Origin: Firmicutes bacterium UBA7510
Lineage (GTDB): Bacteria > Bacillota > Clostridia > Tissierellales > Sedimentibacteraceae
NCBI GenBank assembly: GCA_002479485.1
Contig: DLNM01000059.1
Coordinates: 269 to 45,614, forward strand
DNA length: 45,346 nucleotides
Direction: 5' to 3'
The notes under the pieces are model-generated. The model worked only from the letters and a program-made list of their open reading frames with translations, made no database searches and was not told the origin of the DNA. The translations under genes were made by a program, and so were the position numbers. This document shows, piece by piece, positions 25,538-32,809 of this stretch (the first letter of the stretch is position 1; each line of letters starts with the position of its first letter).

Positions 25538-27811
25538 CTATTTTGATGATAGATATTCGTGTATTCCTTTAGCGCCTGCTTTTCCTGCTTCCATTGCCAA
25601 TATAACTGTTGCAGCGCCTGTTACAGCATCTCCACCAGCAAATACACCTTTTCTAGTAGTTTCGCCATTCTCATAAACTACCAAGCATTTATGCTTGTTA
25701 AGATCTAAACCTTCTGTTGTTGAAGAAATAAGTGGATTTGGTGATGTACCAAGAGCCATAATAACAGAATCAACCTCTAATTCAAATTCTGAGTTAGCAA
25801 CCTCAACTGGTTTTCTTCTACCTGATGCATCTGGCTCACCAAGTTCCATTTTAACACATTTTAATCCTTTTACCCAACCTTTTTCATCAACTAAAATCTC
25901 TGTTGGATTAGTTAAAACGTCAAATATAATGCCTTCTTCTTTAGCATGATGAACCTCTTCAGCTCTTGCAGGTAATTCCTTTTCACTTCTTCTGTAAACA
26001 ATGTGAACCTCTGAGCCAAGTCTTTTTGCAGTTCTTGCAGCATCCATAGCAACATTACCACCACCTATAACAGCAACTTTTTTGCTTTCAAATAACGGTG
26101 TATCATAATCACTTCTAAATGCTTTCATTAAATTGCTTCTAGTCAAATACTCATTAGCAGAGAATACGCCATTTGCATTTTCTCCAGGGATACCCATAAA
26201 TTTAGGAAGTCCTGCGCCCGATCCTATAAATATAGCATCAAAACCATCTTGCTCTAATTGATCTATTGTAACTGATTTTCCAATGATAACATTAGTTTTT
26301 ATTTCTACACCTAACTTTTTAACATTCTCAATTTCAGCATAAACGACCTTTTCTTTTGGTAGACGGAATTCAGGAATTCCATAAACTAAAACTCCACCTG
26401 GTTCATGTAAAGCTTCAAATATTGTAACTTCATAACCAAGTTTTGCTAAATCTCCAGCGCAAGTTAATCCCGCTGGACCAGAACCAATAACAGCAACCTT
26501 TTTACCGTTTGTTTGCTCTGGTTTTTTAGGAACTATGTTGTTTTCTCTTGCCCAGTCAGCAACAAATCTTTCAAGTTTTCCTATGGATACTGAATCACCT
26601 TTTATTCCTCTTATACATTTGCCTTCACATTGAGACTCTTGAGGACAAACACGTCCACAAATAGCAGGTAAAGCAGAAGATTTATTAATTATTTCAAAAG
26701 CTGACTCAATATTTCCTTTTTTAACTTCATCAACAAATGAAGGTATATCGATAGAAACAGGACATCCTTGAACACATTTTGCATTCTTACAATTTAAGCA
26801 TCTTGTTGCTTCGTCCATAGCTTCTTCTATGTTATAACCTAAGCAAACCTCTTCAAAATTACTAGCTCTAACAACAGGATCTTGCTCTCTTACGGGAACT
26901 CTTTTTAGTACATCTTTTTTCTCTTCATGTCCTCCGCATCCGCATCCACCGTGATGATGTGTATCTCCTTCTTGTTCCTTTAATACAGCTCTTCCTTCTT
27001 CTGACTTATACATTTGTTGTCTTTTCATTGCTTCATCAAAGTTAACTAAATGTCCATCAAATTCCGGTCCATCAACGCAAGCAAATTTGATTTCATCTCC
27101 AATTGATAAACGGCATGCTCCACACATTCCAGTACCATCAACCATAATTGGGTTCATACTTACTATAGTTTTAATACCTAATTCTTTTGTAGTTATACAA
27201 ACGAATTTCATCATAATCATAGGTCCTATAGCTACTACTACATCGTATTTAATACCTTGATTTAAAACTAAGTCCTTAATTACATCTGTAACTAAGCCTT
27301 TTCTACCATAAGAACCATCATCTGTAGTGATATATAAATTGCCAGCAACAGCTTTCATTTCTTCTTCAAGAATTAATATATCCTTTGATCTTGCACCAAC
27401 AATTACATCTACAGCGATTCCATGCTCATGCATCCATTTTACTTGTGGATAAACTGGTGCAGTACCAACACCACCAGCAACAAACAATATTTTTTTGTTC
27501 TTAAGTTCATTTATATCTTCACTTACGAATTCTGATGGAACACCTAGTGGACCTACAAAGTCTCTGAAGTAATCTCCAGTTTTCAATTCTGCCATTCTCT
27601 GTGTAGATGCACCTAAAATTTGAAATACTATTGTTACAGTACCCTCTTCACGATTATAATCACATATAGTTAACGGAACTCTTTCACCTTTTTCATCAAT
27701 TTTTGCAATCAAAAATTGACCTGGTTGGCAAGATTTTGCTATATGTTCGGCTTCAACTTCCATTAAATATATGATGTCAGTTAAAAATTGTGCCTTTTTA
27801 ATCTTAAACAT
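25538..27811 (-). CDS. Fused NfnAB: NADH-dependent reduced ferredoxin:NADP+ oxidoreductase
   Basis: A 757-residue fusion. Residues 1-280 are NfnA-like (ferredoxin reductase fold): PLTICDYN, VAGGVGTAPV, and a [2Fe-2S] site with C230, C233 and C245 plus Asp225, the Asp+3Cys ligand pattern described for NfnA. A His/Cys/Gly-rich linker (281-299, HHHGGCGCGGH) follows. The rest is NfnB-like (glutamate synthase small subunit family): CLNCKNAKCVQGCP and CGRVCPQESQCEGKC for [4Fe-4S] clusters, FAD site VIGSGPAGLTCAG and NADPH site VIGGGNVAMDAA. It would bifurcate electrons between NADPH, NAD+ and ferredoxin. The family is also annotated as DHOD-B subunit/GltA fusion, but gltB and pyrD are not nearby. 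Confidence 0.9.
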   Translation of the reverse strand: MFKIKKAQFLTDIIYLMEVEAEHIAKSCQPGQFLIAKIDEKGERVPLTICDYNREEGTVTIVFQILGASTQRMAELKTGDYFRDFVGPLGVPSEFVSEDINELKNKKILFVAGGVGTAPVYPQVKWMHEHGIAVDVIVGARSKDILILEEEMKAVAGNLYITTDDGSYGRKGLVTDVIKDLVLNQGIKYDVVVAIGPMIMMKFVCITTKELGIKTIVSMNPIMVDGTGMCGACRLSIGDEIKFACVDGPEFDGHLVNFDEAMKRQQMYKSEEGRAVLKEQEGDTHHHGGCGCGGHEEKKDVLKRVPVREQDPVVRASNFEEVCLGYNIEEAMDEATRCLNCKNAKCVQGCPVSIDIPSFVDEVKKGNIESAFEIINKSSALPAICGRVCPQESQCEGKCIRGIKGDSVSIGKLERFVADWARENNIVPKKPEQTNGKKVAVIGSGPAGLTCAGDLAKLGYEVTIFEALHEPGGVLVYGIPEFRLPKEKVVYAEIENVKKLGVEIKTNVIIGKSVTIDQLEQDGFDAIFIGSGAGLPKFMGIPGENANGVFSANEYLTRSNLMKAFRSDYDTPLFESKKVAVIGGGNVAMDAARTAKRLGSEVHIVYRRSEKELPARAEEVHHAKEEGIIFDVLTNPTEILVDEKGWVKGLKCVKMELGEPDASGRRKPVEVANSEFELEVDSVIMALGTSPNPLISSTTEGLDLNKHKCLVVYENGETTRKGVFAGGDAVTGAATVILAMEAGKAGAKGIHEYLSSK

Positions 27812-28042
27812 TTCTTCCTCCCTAAATTAATTATTATATAATTAATTTTCTTAACTATACTATAATTAATTTTTTAATTATGCGATAATAGATTTTATAG
27901 ATATTTTTAATTTAATTTTATAATAAACAGCGACTATATTATAGCACTATAAATTGTTGTATTCAAGTATAATAAAAAATTACTTGATTTTACAAATATC
28001 TTCATTCTAATTTTAAAAAAGAAATTGACAAATCACTTTAAT

Positions 28043-28073
28043 AAAAAAAGGCAAAAGTTCAAAACTTTCACCT
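28043..28073 (-). terminator. Terminator of the crotonase gene
   Basis: AGGTGAAAGTT/AACTTTTGCCT forms an 11-bp stem with two G-T pairs and a 3-nt loop, followed by a run of Ts on the minus strand. Confidence 0.85.
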
Positions 28074-28092
28074 TTATTAATATATGTAATTT

Positions 28093-28875
28093 TTATGCAT
28101 TTTTAAAATTTGCCGGCCTTTTTTCCAAAAATGCTGTCATTCCCTCAATTTTATCCTCAGTTCCAAAACATGTGGTAAATAATTCAGCCTCGTAGTTTAT
28201 ACCTAAACCTAAATCCATATTCAATCCATTATTTATAGAAAGTTTTGCCATCTCAATAGCAATAGGTGCTTTTGAAGTTATTTTATTTGCAATATTTTCA
28301 CATTCTTCCATTAACTTTTCCGGTTCTACTACTTTTTCTACTAAACCAATTCTTAGAGCTTCTGTTGAATCAATTATATCACCAGTATAGATTAGATATT
28401 TCGCCATACCTTTTCCAACTAATCTAGATAAACGCTGTGTTCCTCCAAATCCTGGAATTATACCTAAGCTAACTTCAGGCTGACCGAATTTAGCTTTTGT
28501 TGAGGCTATTCTTATGTCAGCAGACAAGCATAATTCGCATCCTCCACCCAAGGCGAATCCATTTACTGCAGCAATTACAGGTTTTTCAAAATTCTCTATC
28601 AAATTCATAACCTTTTGACCAAATATTATGAATTCTCTGCCTTCTAGTGCAGATTGATCTCTCATCTGCGCAATATCAGCACCTGCAACAAAAGCTCTGC
28701 CTTCTCCTGTTATAATAACTGCTTTTATATCACCATCATTTTTCATGTCTTCAAATGCACTTTTAATGTCATTTAAAATGTTTTGATTTAGTGCATTTAA
28801 GGCCTCTGGTCTATTAATTGTTAAAAAAGCAATGTTATTTTTCTTCTCATATTTTACATAATCATAATTTAACAT
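28093..28875 (-). CDS. Enoyl-CoA hydratase/isomerase (crotonase family)
   Basis: A 260-residue crotonase: RPEALNALN, the oxyanion-hole stretch GRAFVAGADIAQM, FALGGGCELCLSADIRIAS with one catalytic Glu, and PEVSLGIIPGFGGTQRL with the second. Both catalytic glutamates are present, so 3-hydroxyacyl-CoA dehydratase activity (crotonyl-CoA formation, Crt) is likely. The usual partners bcd, etfAB, hbd and thl are not in this window, so a butyrate-pathway role cannot be shown. The start is the ATG at 28875, 8 nt after AAAGGTGG; a GTG within the ribosome binding site is discounted. It has its own terminator and a structured leader. Confidence 0.9.
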   Translation of the reverse strand: MLNYDYVKYEKKNNIAFLTINRPEALNALNQNILNDIKSAFEDMKNDGDIKAVIITGEGRAFVAGADIAQMRDQSALEGREFIIFGQKVMNLIENFEKPVIAAVNGFALGGGCELCLSADIRIASTKAKFGQPEVSLGIIPGFGGTQRLSRLVGKGMAKYLIYTGDIIDSTEALRIGLVEKVVEPEKLMEECENIANKITSKAPIAIEMAKLSINNGLNMDLGLGINYEAELFTTCFGTEDKIEGMTAFLEKRPANFKNA

Positions 28876-28904
28876 GGCAAAATCCACCTTTCTATTTTAT
28901 TTGC

Positions 28905-28971
28905 TAATACTAATCTAAATTATAAAACCTCTAAAAATTTTTAGTAAGGTTTTTATTTGGGATTAGTATTA
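28905..28971 (-). other. Nested hairpin between birA and the crotonase gene
   Basis: Outer stem TAATACTAATC/GATTAGTATTA (11 bp). Inside are AAAACCT/AGGTTTT and then CTAAAAATTTTTAG. It occupies most of the intergenic space, ends about 30 nt before the crotonase start, and lacks a T-run. It could be a leader control element or an RNA-end structure for birA. No known riboswitch core is recognisable. Confidence 0.5.
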
Positions 28972-29002
28972 TCTATTATAATATAAAATATTAATTAAAT
29001 CA

Positions 29003-29980
29003 TTATTTTTTTCTAATCCTAACAGATATTTCACCAGAAATTATATTGTCTAATTCACCATTTTTATACTTTACAACAAGTTCACCTTCATTGTTGATAT
29101 CAACTGCTGTAGCTTCTATTACTTCCTGATTTTTTATTAGATTTATTTCCTTGCCAATAACATAAGAATTTTTTCTGCATATATCTAAAGAGTTAGAAAA
29201 ATCATTATTATTAAGTTCTACGTATAATTTTTCAAAATTATTTAATATATCCGCAACTAAAACATTTCTTTTTAACTCCTTAAATGTCTCAATTTTTATT
29301 GAGGTTGCTATATTTTTCAGTTCATCGGAAAAATCATCTTTATTATTGTTTACATTTATGCCTATACCAACAACCACATAATTAATAACGTTAATTTCTG
29401 AATTCATTTCCGTTAATATACCGCAAATTTTTTTGTCATTAATTATCAAATCATTTGGCCATTTTATTTTAGTATGAATACCTAGATTAGTAAAAGCTAA
29501 ATTTACTGCTGCAGCTGCAACTTGAGTAATTTTTGACACTTCAAAAATGCTAACCTTTGGTCTTAAAATTATGCTCATCCATATACCATTATTATTTTGT
29601 GATATCCACTGTCTTCCCATTCTGCCTCTTCCACTTAATTGCTTTTCAGTTATAATAACCTGACCTTCGCCTTCTAGTGTATCAGCAACTTTTTTTGCAT
29701 AAGAATTTGTTGAATCTAGTTCATTAAAATGAATTATATGTTTTCCCATAAATTCTGTATTTAAGTGGTTTTTTATCTCTTCATAGGTTAATATATCAGG
29801 ACAAAGTGTTAGTCGATATCCTTTTTTAGAAACAGATTCTATATTATAGCCGCTTTCTTTTAAAGAATTTATGTGCTTCCATACCGCTGCTCTTGTAACA
29901 CCTAGTTTCTTACTTATTTCTTCACCTGAAATAAATTCATTGCTATTTTCCTTCAAAAAATTTATAATTTTATCCTTCAT
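29003..29980 (-). CDS. birA: Biotin--[acetyl-CoA-carboxylase] ligase / biotin repressor
   Basis: Bifunctional BirA of 325 residues. The N-terminal winged helix (about 1-60) has SGEEISKKLGVTRAAVWKHI, as in the DNA-binding BirA class. The catalytic domain carries the biotinyl-AMP motif SGRGRMGRQW, then MSIILRP, and KWPNDLIINDKKICGIL with the catalytic lysine region. A small C-terminal SH3-like domain completes it. It probably also represses biotin synthesis or transport genes, none of which are here. The start is the ATG at 29980, 6 nt after GGAGGA; the ATG at 30004 contains no separate ribosome binding site. Confidence 0.95.
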   Translation of the reverse strand: MKDKIINFLKENSNEFISGEEISKKLGVTRAAVWKHINSLKESGYNIESVSKKGYRLTLCPDILTYEEIKNHLNTEFMGKHIIHFNELDSTNSYAKKVADTLEGEGQVIITEKQLSGRGRMGRQWISQNNNGIWMSIILRPKVSIFEVSKITQVAAAAVNLAFTNLGIHTKIKWPNDLIINDKKICGILTEMNSEINVINYVVVGIGINVNNNKDDFSDELKNIATSIKIETFKELKRNVLVADILNNFEKLYVELNNNDFSNSLDICRKNSYVIGKEINLIKNQEVIEATAVDINNEGELVVKYKNGELDNIISGEISVRIRKK

Positions 29981-30011
29981 TTGTAGTCCTCCGAATTTAT
30001 TCATTTATATT

Positions 30012-30040
30012 AATATAATATAAACAAAATGAATTGTAAA
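30012..30040 (-). promoter_or_regulatory. Promoter of birA
   Basis: TTTACA (30040-30035), 17-nt spacer, TATATT (30017-30012), directly after the hairpin cascade that ends the rubrerythrin transcript. Confidence 0.65.
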
Positions 30041-30045
30041 CCAAT

Positions 30046-30158
30046 AAAAAAGTGAACTACGTTCACTCTATGGAAGAATCGTTCCGATTCTTCATTTATC
30101 TAATAGGAAAGAGAACTTTCCTATTAGATAAATAAGAATTTAGCTAAGCTAAATTCTT
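30046..30158 (-). terminator. Cascade of four perfect hairpins after the rubrerythrin gene
   Basis: In transcription order: AAGAATTTAGC/GCTAAATTCTT (11 bp, 3-nt loop); TTATCTAATAGGAAAG with its complement (16 bp, 4-nt loop); GAAGAATCG/CGATTCTTC (9 bp, 3-nt loop); AGTGAAC/GTTCACT (7 bp, 3-nt loop) followed by T6. Only the last has a T-run and looks like an intrinsic terminator. The first uses the AAATTCTTATTT end-motif of the repeat family. Confidence 0.8.
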
Positions 30159-30174
30159 TCTAAATTCTTATTTA

Positions 30175-30759
30175 TTATTCTATGTGTTGAATTTCAAAGT
30201 AATTTTGACTCATATAGCATAGAGGACATATTTCTGGAGCAATATATCCGTTATAAACATATCCGCATCTATTGCAAACCCATTTTTTTACTTCTTTCTT
30301 ATTGAAAAAAGTACCATTTTCTAGCATAGCGGCATTTGTTGCACATAGTTTCCCAAAATTTTCATCTGCTCTAATTATCATACCAAACAGAATGGATACC
30401 TCTAAATATTTTTCATCATATGCTATTCTTGCATAATCAGGGTATATTCTAGTAGCATTTGCAGTCTGAATTAGTGCAGCTGTATCCAAATTTGTCAGTG
30501 TATCACTTGAATGTATTGGCATTTGCATCAATGTACAAATTTCATCAGCTGTATATCCACTACATAGCAAAAACCTAGCAATGAGCTTCGCATGTTCATT
30601 AACACTTTTTGCCATTTGTTTAAACAAGTTCGCAAATTGAATATATCCTTGTTCTGTTGCAATAGATGCATAGTTTGTATATTTTTGTTGGTCATATGTT
30701 TTATTTCTAAAAGCAGTAAGTAAGTTTTCAGCAGTTTTAGAACCCCTTAAAGATTTCAT
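30175..30759 (-). CDS. Rubrerythrin-like protein with degenerate diiron site and intact rubredoxin domain
   Basis: A 194-residue protein with rubrerythrin architecture: four-helix ferritin-like domain (1-150) and C-terminal rubredoxin domain with CNRCG and CPLC. Aligned by eye to classical rubrerythrin, the diiron ligands are nearly all replaced. The AGES site reads RNKT (Glu to Lys), ENEKEH reads KSVNEH (first ligand Glu to Val), EYTEMYP reads NATRIYP (both Glu lost), and AEKHHE reads ADENFG (Glu to Asp, His lost). Peroxidase activity at a diiron centre is therefore unlikely, while iron binding in the rubredoxin site should persist. It is a single-gene transcript with its own promoter and terminators. 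Confidence 0.85.
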   Translation of the reverse strand: MKSLRGSKTAENLLTAFRNKTYDQQKYTNYASIATEQGYIQFANLFKQMAKSVNEHAKLIARFLLCSGYTADEICTLMQMPIHSSDTLTNLDTAALIQTANATRIYPDYARIAYDEKYLEVSILFGMIIRADENFGKLCATNAAMLENGTFFNKKEVKKWVCNRCGYVYNGYIAPEICPLCYMSQNYFEIQHIE

Positions 30760-30792
30760 ATTTAATCCCCCATATAAAAAATATCTTTATTC

Positions 30793-30821
30793 ATTATATG
30801 TAAGTACTATATTTAAGTTAA
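30793..30821 (-). promoter_or_regulatory. Promoter of the rubrerythrin-like gene
   Basis: TTAACT (30821-30816), 17-nt spacer, TATAAT (30798-30793). The -35 lies 11 bp beyond the end of repeat copy B, in the orientation of that copy. Confidence 0.65.
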
Positions 30822-30832
30822 TAAAATAAGAA

Positions 30833-31121
30833 TTTAGTTGAGTAACTGCTGAAAGTAAAAATATTGTTACAGAGTTTAGCAGACAAGTTAACTTCTCCGT
30901 TACGCTGTACTGTGAGGCGAAGTAAAGCAAACAAAATAAAAAACGTTGCTGTTTCCGTAATTCGACTTCCCTCGATTTTTGTTAATGATGGGAAGCTCTC
31001 ATTAAGTCACAGCAACGTTTCTTATTTTATTCGCTATTTGTAGCAACCGACATTCAAAGAAAAATAAAAGGATTTTTCTTTGAATGTCTGCAATTTTGGC
31101 GTAACAGTCTGCTAATTTATT
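30833..31121 (-). repeat. Structured repeat element, copy B (inverted)
   Basis: About 289 bp, reverse orientation. It begins with the shared end TTTAGTTGAGTAA (30833-30845). Outer stem TTAGCAGAC 30876-30884 with GTCTGCTAA 31108-31116; a perfect 15-bp hairpin (ACATTCAAAGAAAAA and complement); a 26-bp arm pair (30926-30951 with 31010-31035) whose only three deviations are G-U pairs in the minus-strand RNA. The core keeps GTGACTTAATGAG and CGAATTACGGAA. No coding sequence. It points toward the rubrerythrin-like gene. Confidence 0.8.
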
Positions 31122-31237
31122 AGTTTTTTTAATATAATATTTTCATAAGAATATCATATGATTTTCTTGTAAAAAGTATTGATTTTTAAATTTTACTATT
31201 AATTTTTATAGTCAAACTTGTAGTATACATTGCGTCT

Positions 31238-31523
31238 TAAAAAGCTTAGCAGGCAAACATACCAATAACGCAGAAAAGACAAGAAAAATCCTTTTTATTT
31301 TTCTTGTTTTTTCGTCGCTATGAATAGGAAGGTATATAAAAAACGTTGCTGTGACTTAATGAGGATTTCCCTTCCTTATAAAGATCAAGGGAAACCGAAT
31401 TACGGAAACAGAAACGTTTTCTATATACCTTCCTATACTTTGCTTCACATCACAGTATGTCGAGCAATTTACCACCTGCTAAGCTTTTTAGCAACATACT
31501 TTATTAAAAGTTACTCTACTAAA
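31238..31523 (+). repeat. Structured repeat element, copy C
   Basis: About 286 bp, plus orientation, 116 bp after copy B. The outer stem is a perfect 16 bp (TAAAAAGCTTAGCAGG 31238-31253 with 31475-31490). Hairpin ACAAGAAAAA/TTTTTCTTGT; 15-bp perfect arm ATAGGAAGGTATATA (31324-31338) with 31422-31436. The core has GTGACTTAATGAGG and CCGAATTACGGAA. The right end TTACTCTACTAAA is at 31511-31523. A 78-codon open frame across it is not a credible gene because it follows the repeat structure. It points toward the lipoprotein gene. Confidence 0.8.
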
Positions 31524-31535
31524 TTCTTATTTTTA

Positions 31536-31564
31536 TTGTATTATTTATTTTTATAACATATAAT
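31536..31564 (+). promoter_or_regulatory. Promoter of the small lipoprotein gene
   Basis: TTGTAT (31536-31541), 17-nt spacer, TATAAT (31559-31564). It starts 12 bp after the end of repeat copy C. Confidence 0.65.
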
Positions 31565-31592
31565 GTATATTAACATATATTGGGAGGTTAAA

Positions 31593-32171
31593 GTGGATAG
31601 TAAAAAATTAATTTTAAACTATTTAGTTTTATTGCTAGGTATTGTATTAGCAGGCTGTTCTAAAGTGGATAGTAACAACATGGCTTCAATAGAATATGTT
31701 ATTACTAATATGTTTACCTGCCCTGATGAAATTTTGAATGAATATTTAGAAAAAGCAATTGATGAAATACCAACTAAAAATGAATTCGGGGTATATAGTG
31801 TATTATCAGATACAGTTCATGGTAAAAAACTTGATGAATATTTGTTTGATAAATATAATAAATATACTACCGATTCGACATATAAAACTTTTTTATCCAA
31901 TTGGTTAAAAAGTCTTCAATTTGCATCTAAAAATAGCGGTTATAAAATAAATGTAAGTAACTTAGATATAAAAAAGGTTGAAAACTTCGACACGGATTAT
32001 ACTTTTGAGGTTGAATTAAAATATTTTACAGATGATGGTACAGAGAAGACAAAAAAAATAACAGGTTTAGCCAGATGTGAAGAAGAAGGACGATTATCCT
32101 ATTTAAAAGTTAATCAAACTTATTATGATTTATTAAATGAAATGACAGAAAAGATTAATAAAGAAGGCTAA
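31593..32171 (+). CDS. Hypothetical lipoprotein
   Basis: A 192-residue protein that I do not recognise. The N terminus MDSKKLILNYLVLLLGIVLA followed by GCSK is a clear lipoprotein signal (lipobox VLAGC). The rest is Lys/Glu/Asp-rich with alternating strands, including the segment YTFEVELKYFTDDGTEKTKK and an ARCEEEGRLSYLK stretch, which looks like a small beta-sandwich or NTF2-like domain; this is only an impression. The start is the GTG at 31593, 5 nt after GGGAGG; an ATG at 31563 has no ribosome binding site. It is a single-gene unit, promoted right after repeat copy C and ended by a bidirectional terminator. Confidence 0.75.
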   Translation: MDSKKLILNYLVLLLGIVLAGCSKVDSNNMASIEYVITNMFTCPDEILNEYLEKAIDEIPTKNEFGVYSVLSDTVHGKKLDEYLFDKYNKYTTDSTYKTFLSNWLKSLQFASKNSGYKINVSNLDIKKVENFDTDYTFEVELKYFTDDGTEKTKKITGLARCEEEGRLSYLKVNQTYYDLLNEMTEKINKEG

Positions 32172-32184
32172 AAAAGCCTTCTTT
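32161..32184. terminator. Bidirectional terminator between the lipoprotein gene and coaE
   Basis: AAGAAGGC/GCCTTCTT with a 7-nt A-rich loop. The lipoprotein stop codon lies in the loop. It serves the convergent coaE as well. Confidence 0.8.
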
Positions 32185-32185
32185 A

Positions 32186-32809
32186 TTATCTTATATTTTG
32201 AATTAATTTTAATATATCTTTTCTTAAATTCTCTATGCTTCCTTCGTTATTAATAACTTTATCTGCTAATATTTTTTTCTCTTCAATTGGCATTTGCTTT
32301 TTAATAATAGTTAAAGTTTGCTCCAAATCCTTATTTTCTTTGATTGCTCTTTGTACTAATCTTTGTTTTTGAGTTTCTTCACTTACATATATCAGCCAAA
32401 TTTCATCATACTTAAGCCCCATATTATCTAAAGCTTCTTTTTGCTCAAACATTAGTGGAATATCTAAAAATATTAACTTATCCCTAGTGTTTTTGATACC
32501 GTATAAAAGCTCGTCCACAACATATTTATGAACTAAGCTATTTAACTTATTTAATTTTTCATTATCAGATAAAACTATCTTACCTAGCTTCTGTCTATCA
32601 ATATATTTATCATCGTCTAATATTACTTCTGAAAATGTATCAACTAATATTTTATATAAATCACTATCTTTCTCATATCCATTATGAACAATTAAATCAC
32701 AGTCTAAAACAGTGTATCCAAGCTCTCTTAAGTATTTTGAAGCTTCACTTTTTCCTGTTGCAATTCCTCCTGTTATAACAATTACATAAGGATTATTATT
32801 TTGATTCAT
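32186..32809 (-). CDS. coaE: Dephospho-CoA kinase
   Basis: Phosphorylates the 3'-hydroxyl of dephospho-CoA, the last step of coenzyme A synthesis. It is a P-loop kinase: VIVITGGIATGKSEAS at residues about 9-24, LDCDLIVH, the IFLDIPLMFEQK segment for substrate binding, and a lid with QRLVQR. The length of 207 residues is normal. The start is the ATG at 32809, after GGAGAT and 14 nt inside the end of polA; the ATG at 32836 adds nine residues unlike the family. The polA-coaE pair is a common Firmicute arrangement. Confidence 0.94.
   Translation of the reverse strand: MNQNNNPYVIVITGGIATGKSEASKYLRELGYTVLDCDLIVHNGYEKDSDLYKILVDTFSEVILDDDKYIDRQKLGKIVLSDNEKLNKLNSLVHKYVVDELLYGIKNTRDKLIFLDIPLMFEQKEALDNMGLKYDEIWLIYVSEETQKQRLVQRAIKENKDLEQTLTIIKKQMPIEEKKILADKVINNEGSIENLRKDILKLIQNIR

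Noticed and set aside
28905..28971. A T-box or other known riboswitch in the crotonase leader
   Set aside because: The T-box conserved motif and an antiterminator/terminator pair are missing, and no other known aptamer core is visible.
30046..30158. A CRISPR array
   Set aside because: The hairpins differ from one another in sequence and length; there are no direct repeats or spacers, and no cas genes.
31320..31556. A 78-codon open frame through repeat copy C
   Set aside because: The sequence follows the stem structure shared with copies A and B, which do not keep the frame open.
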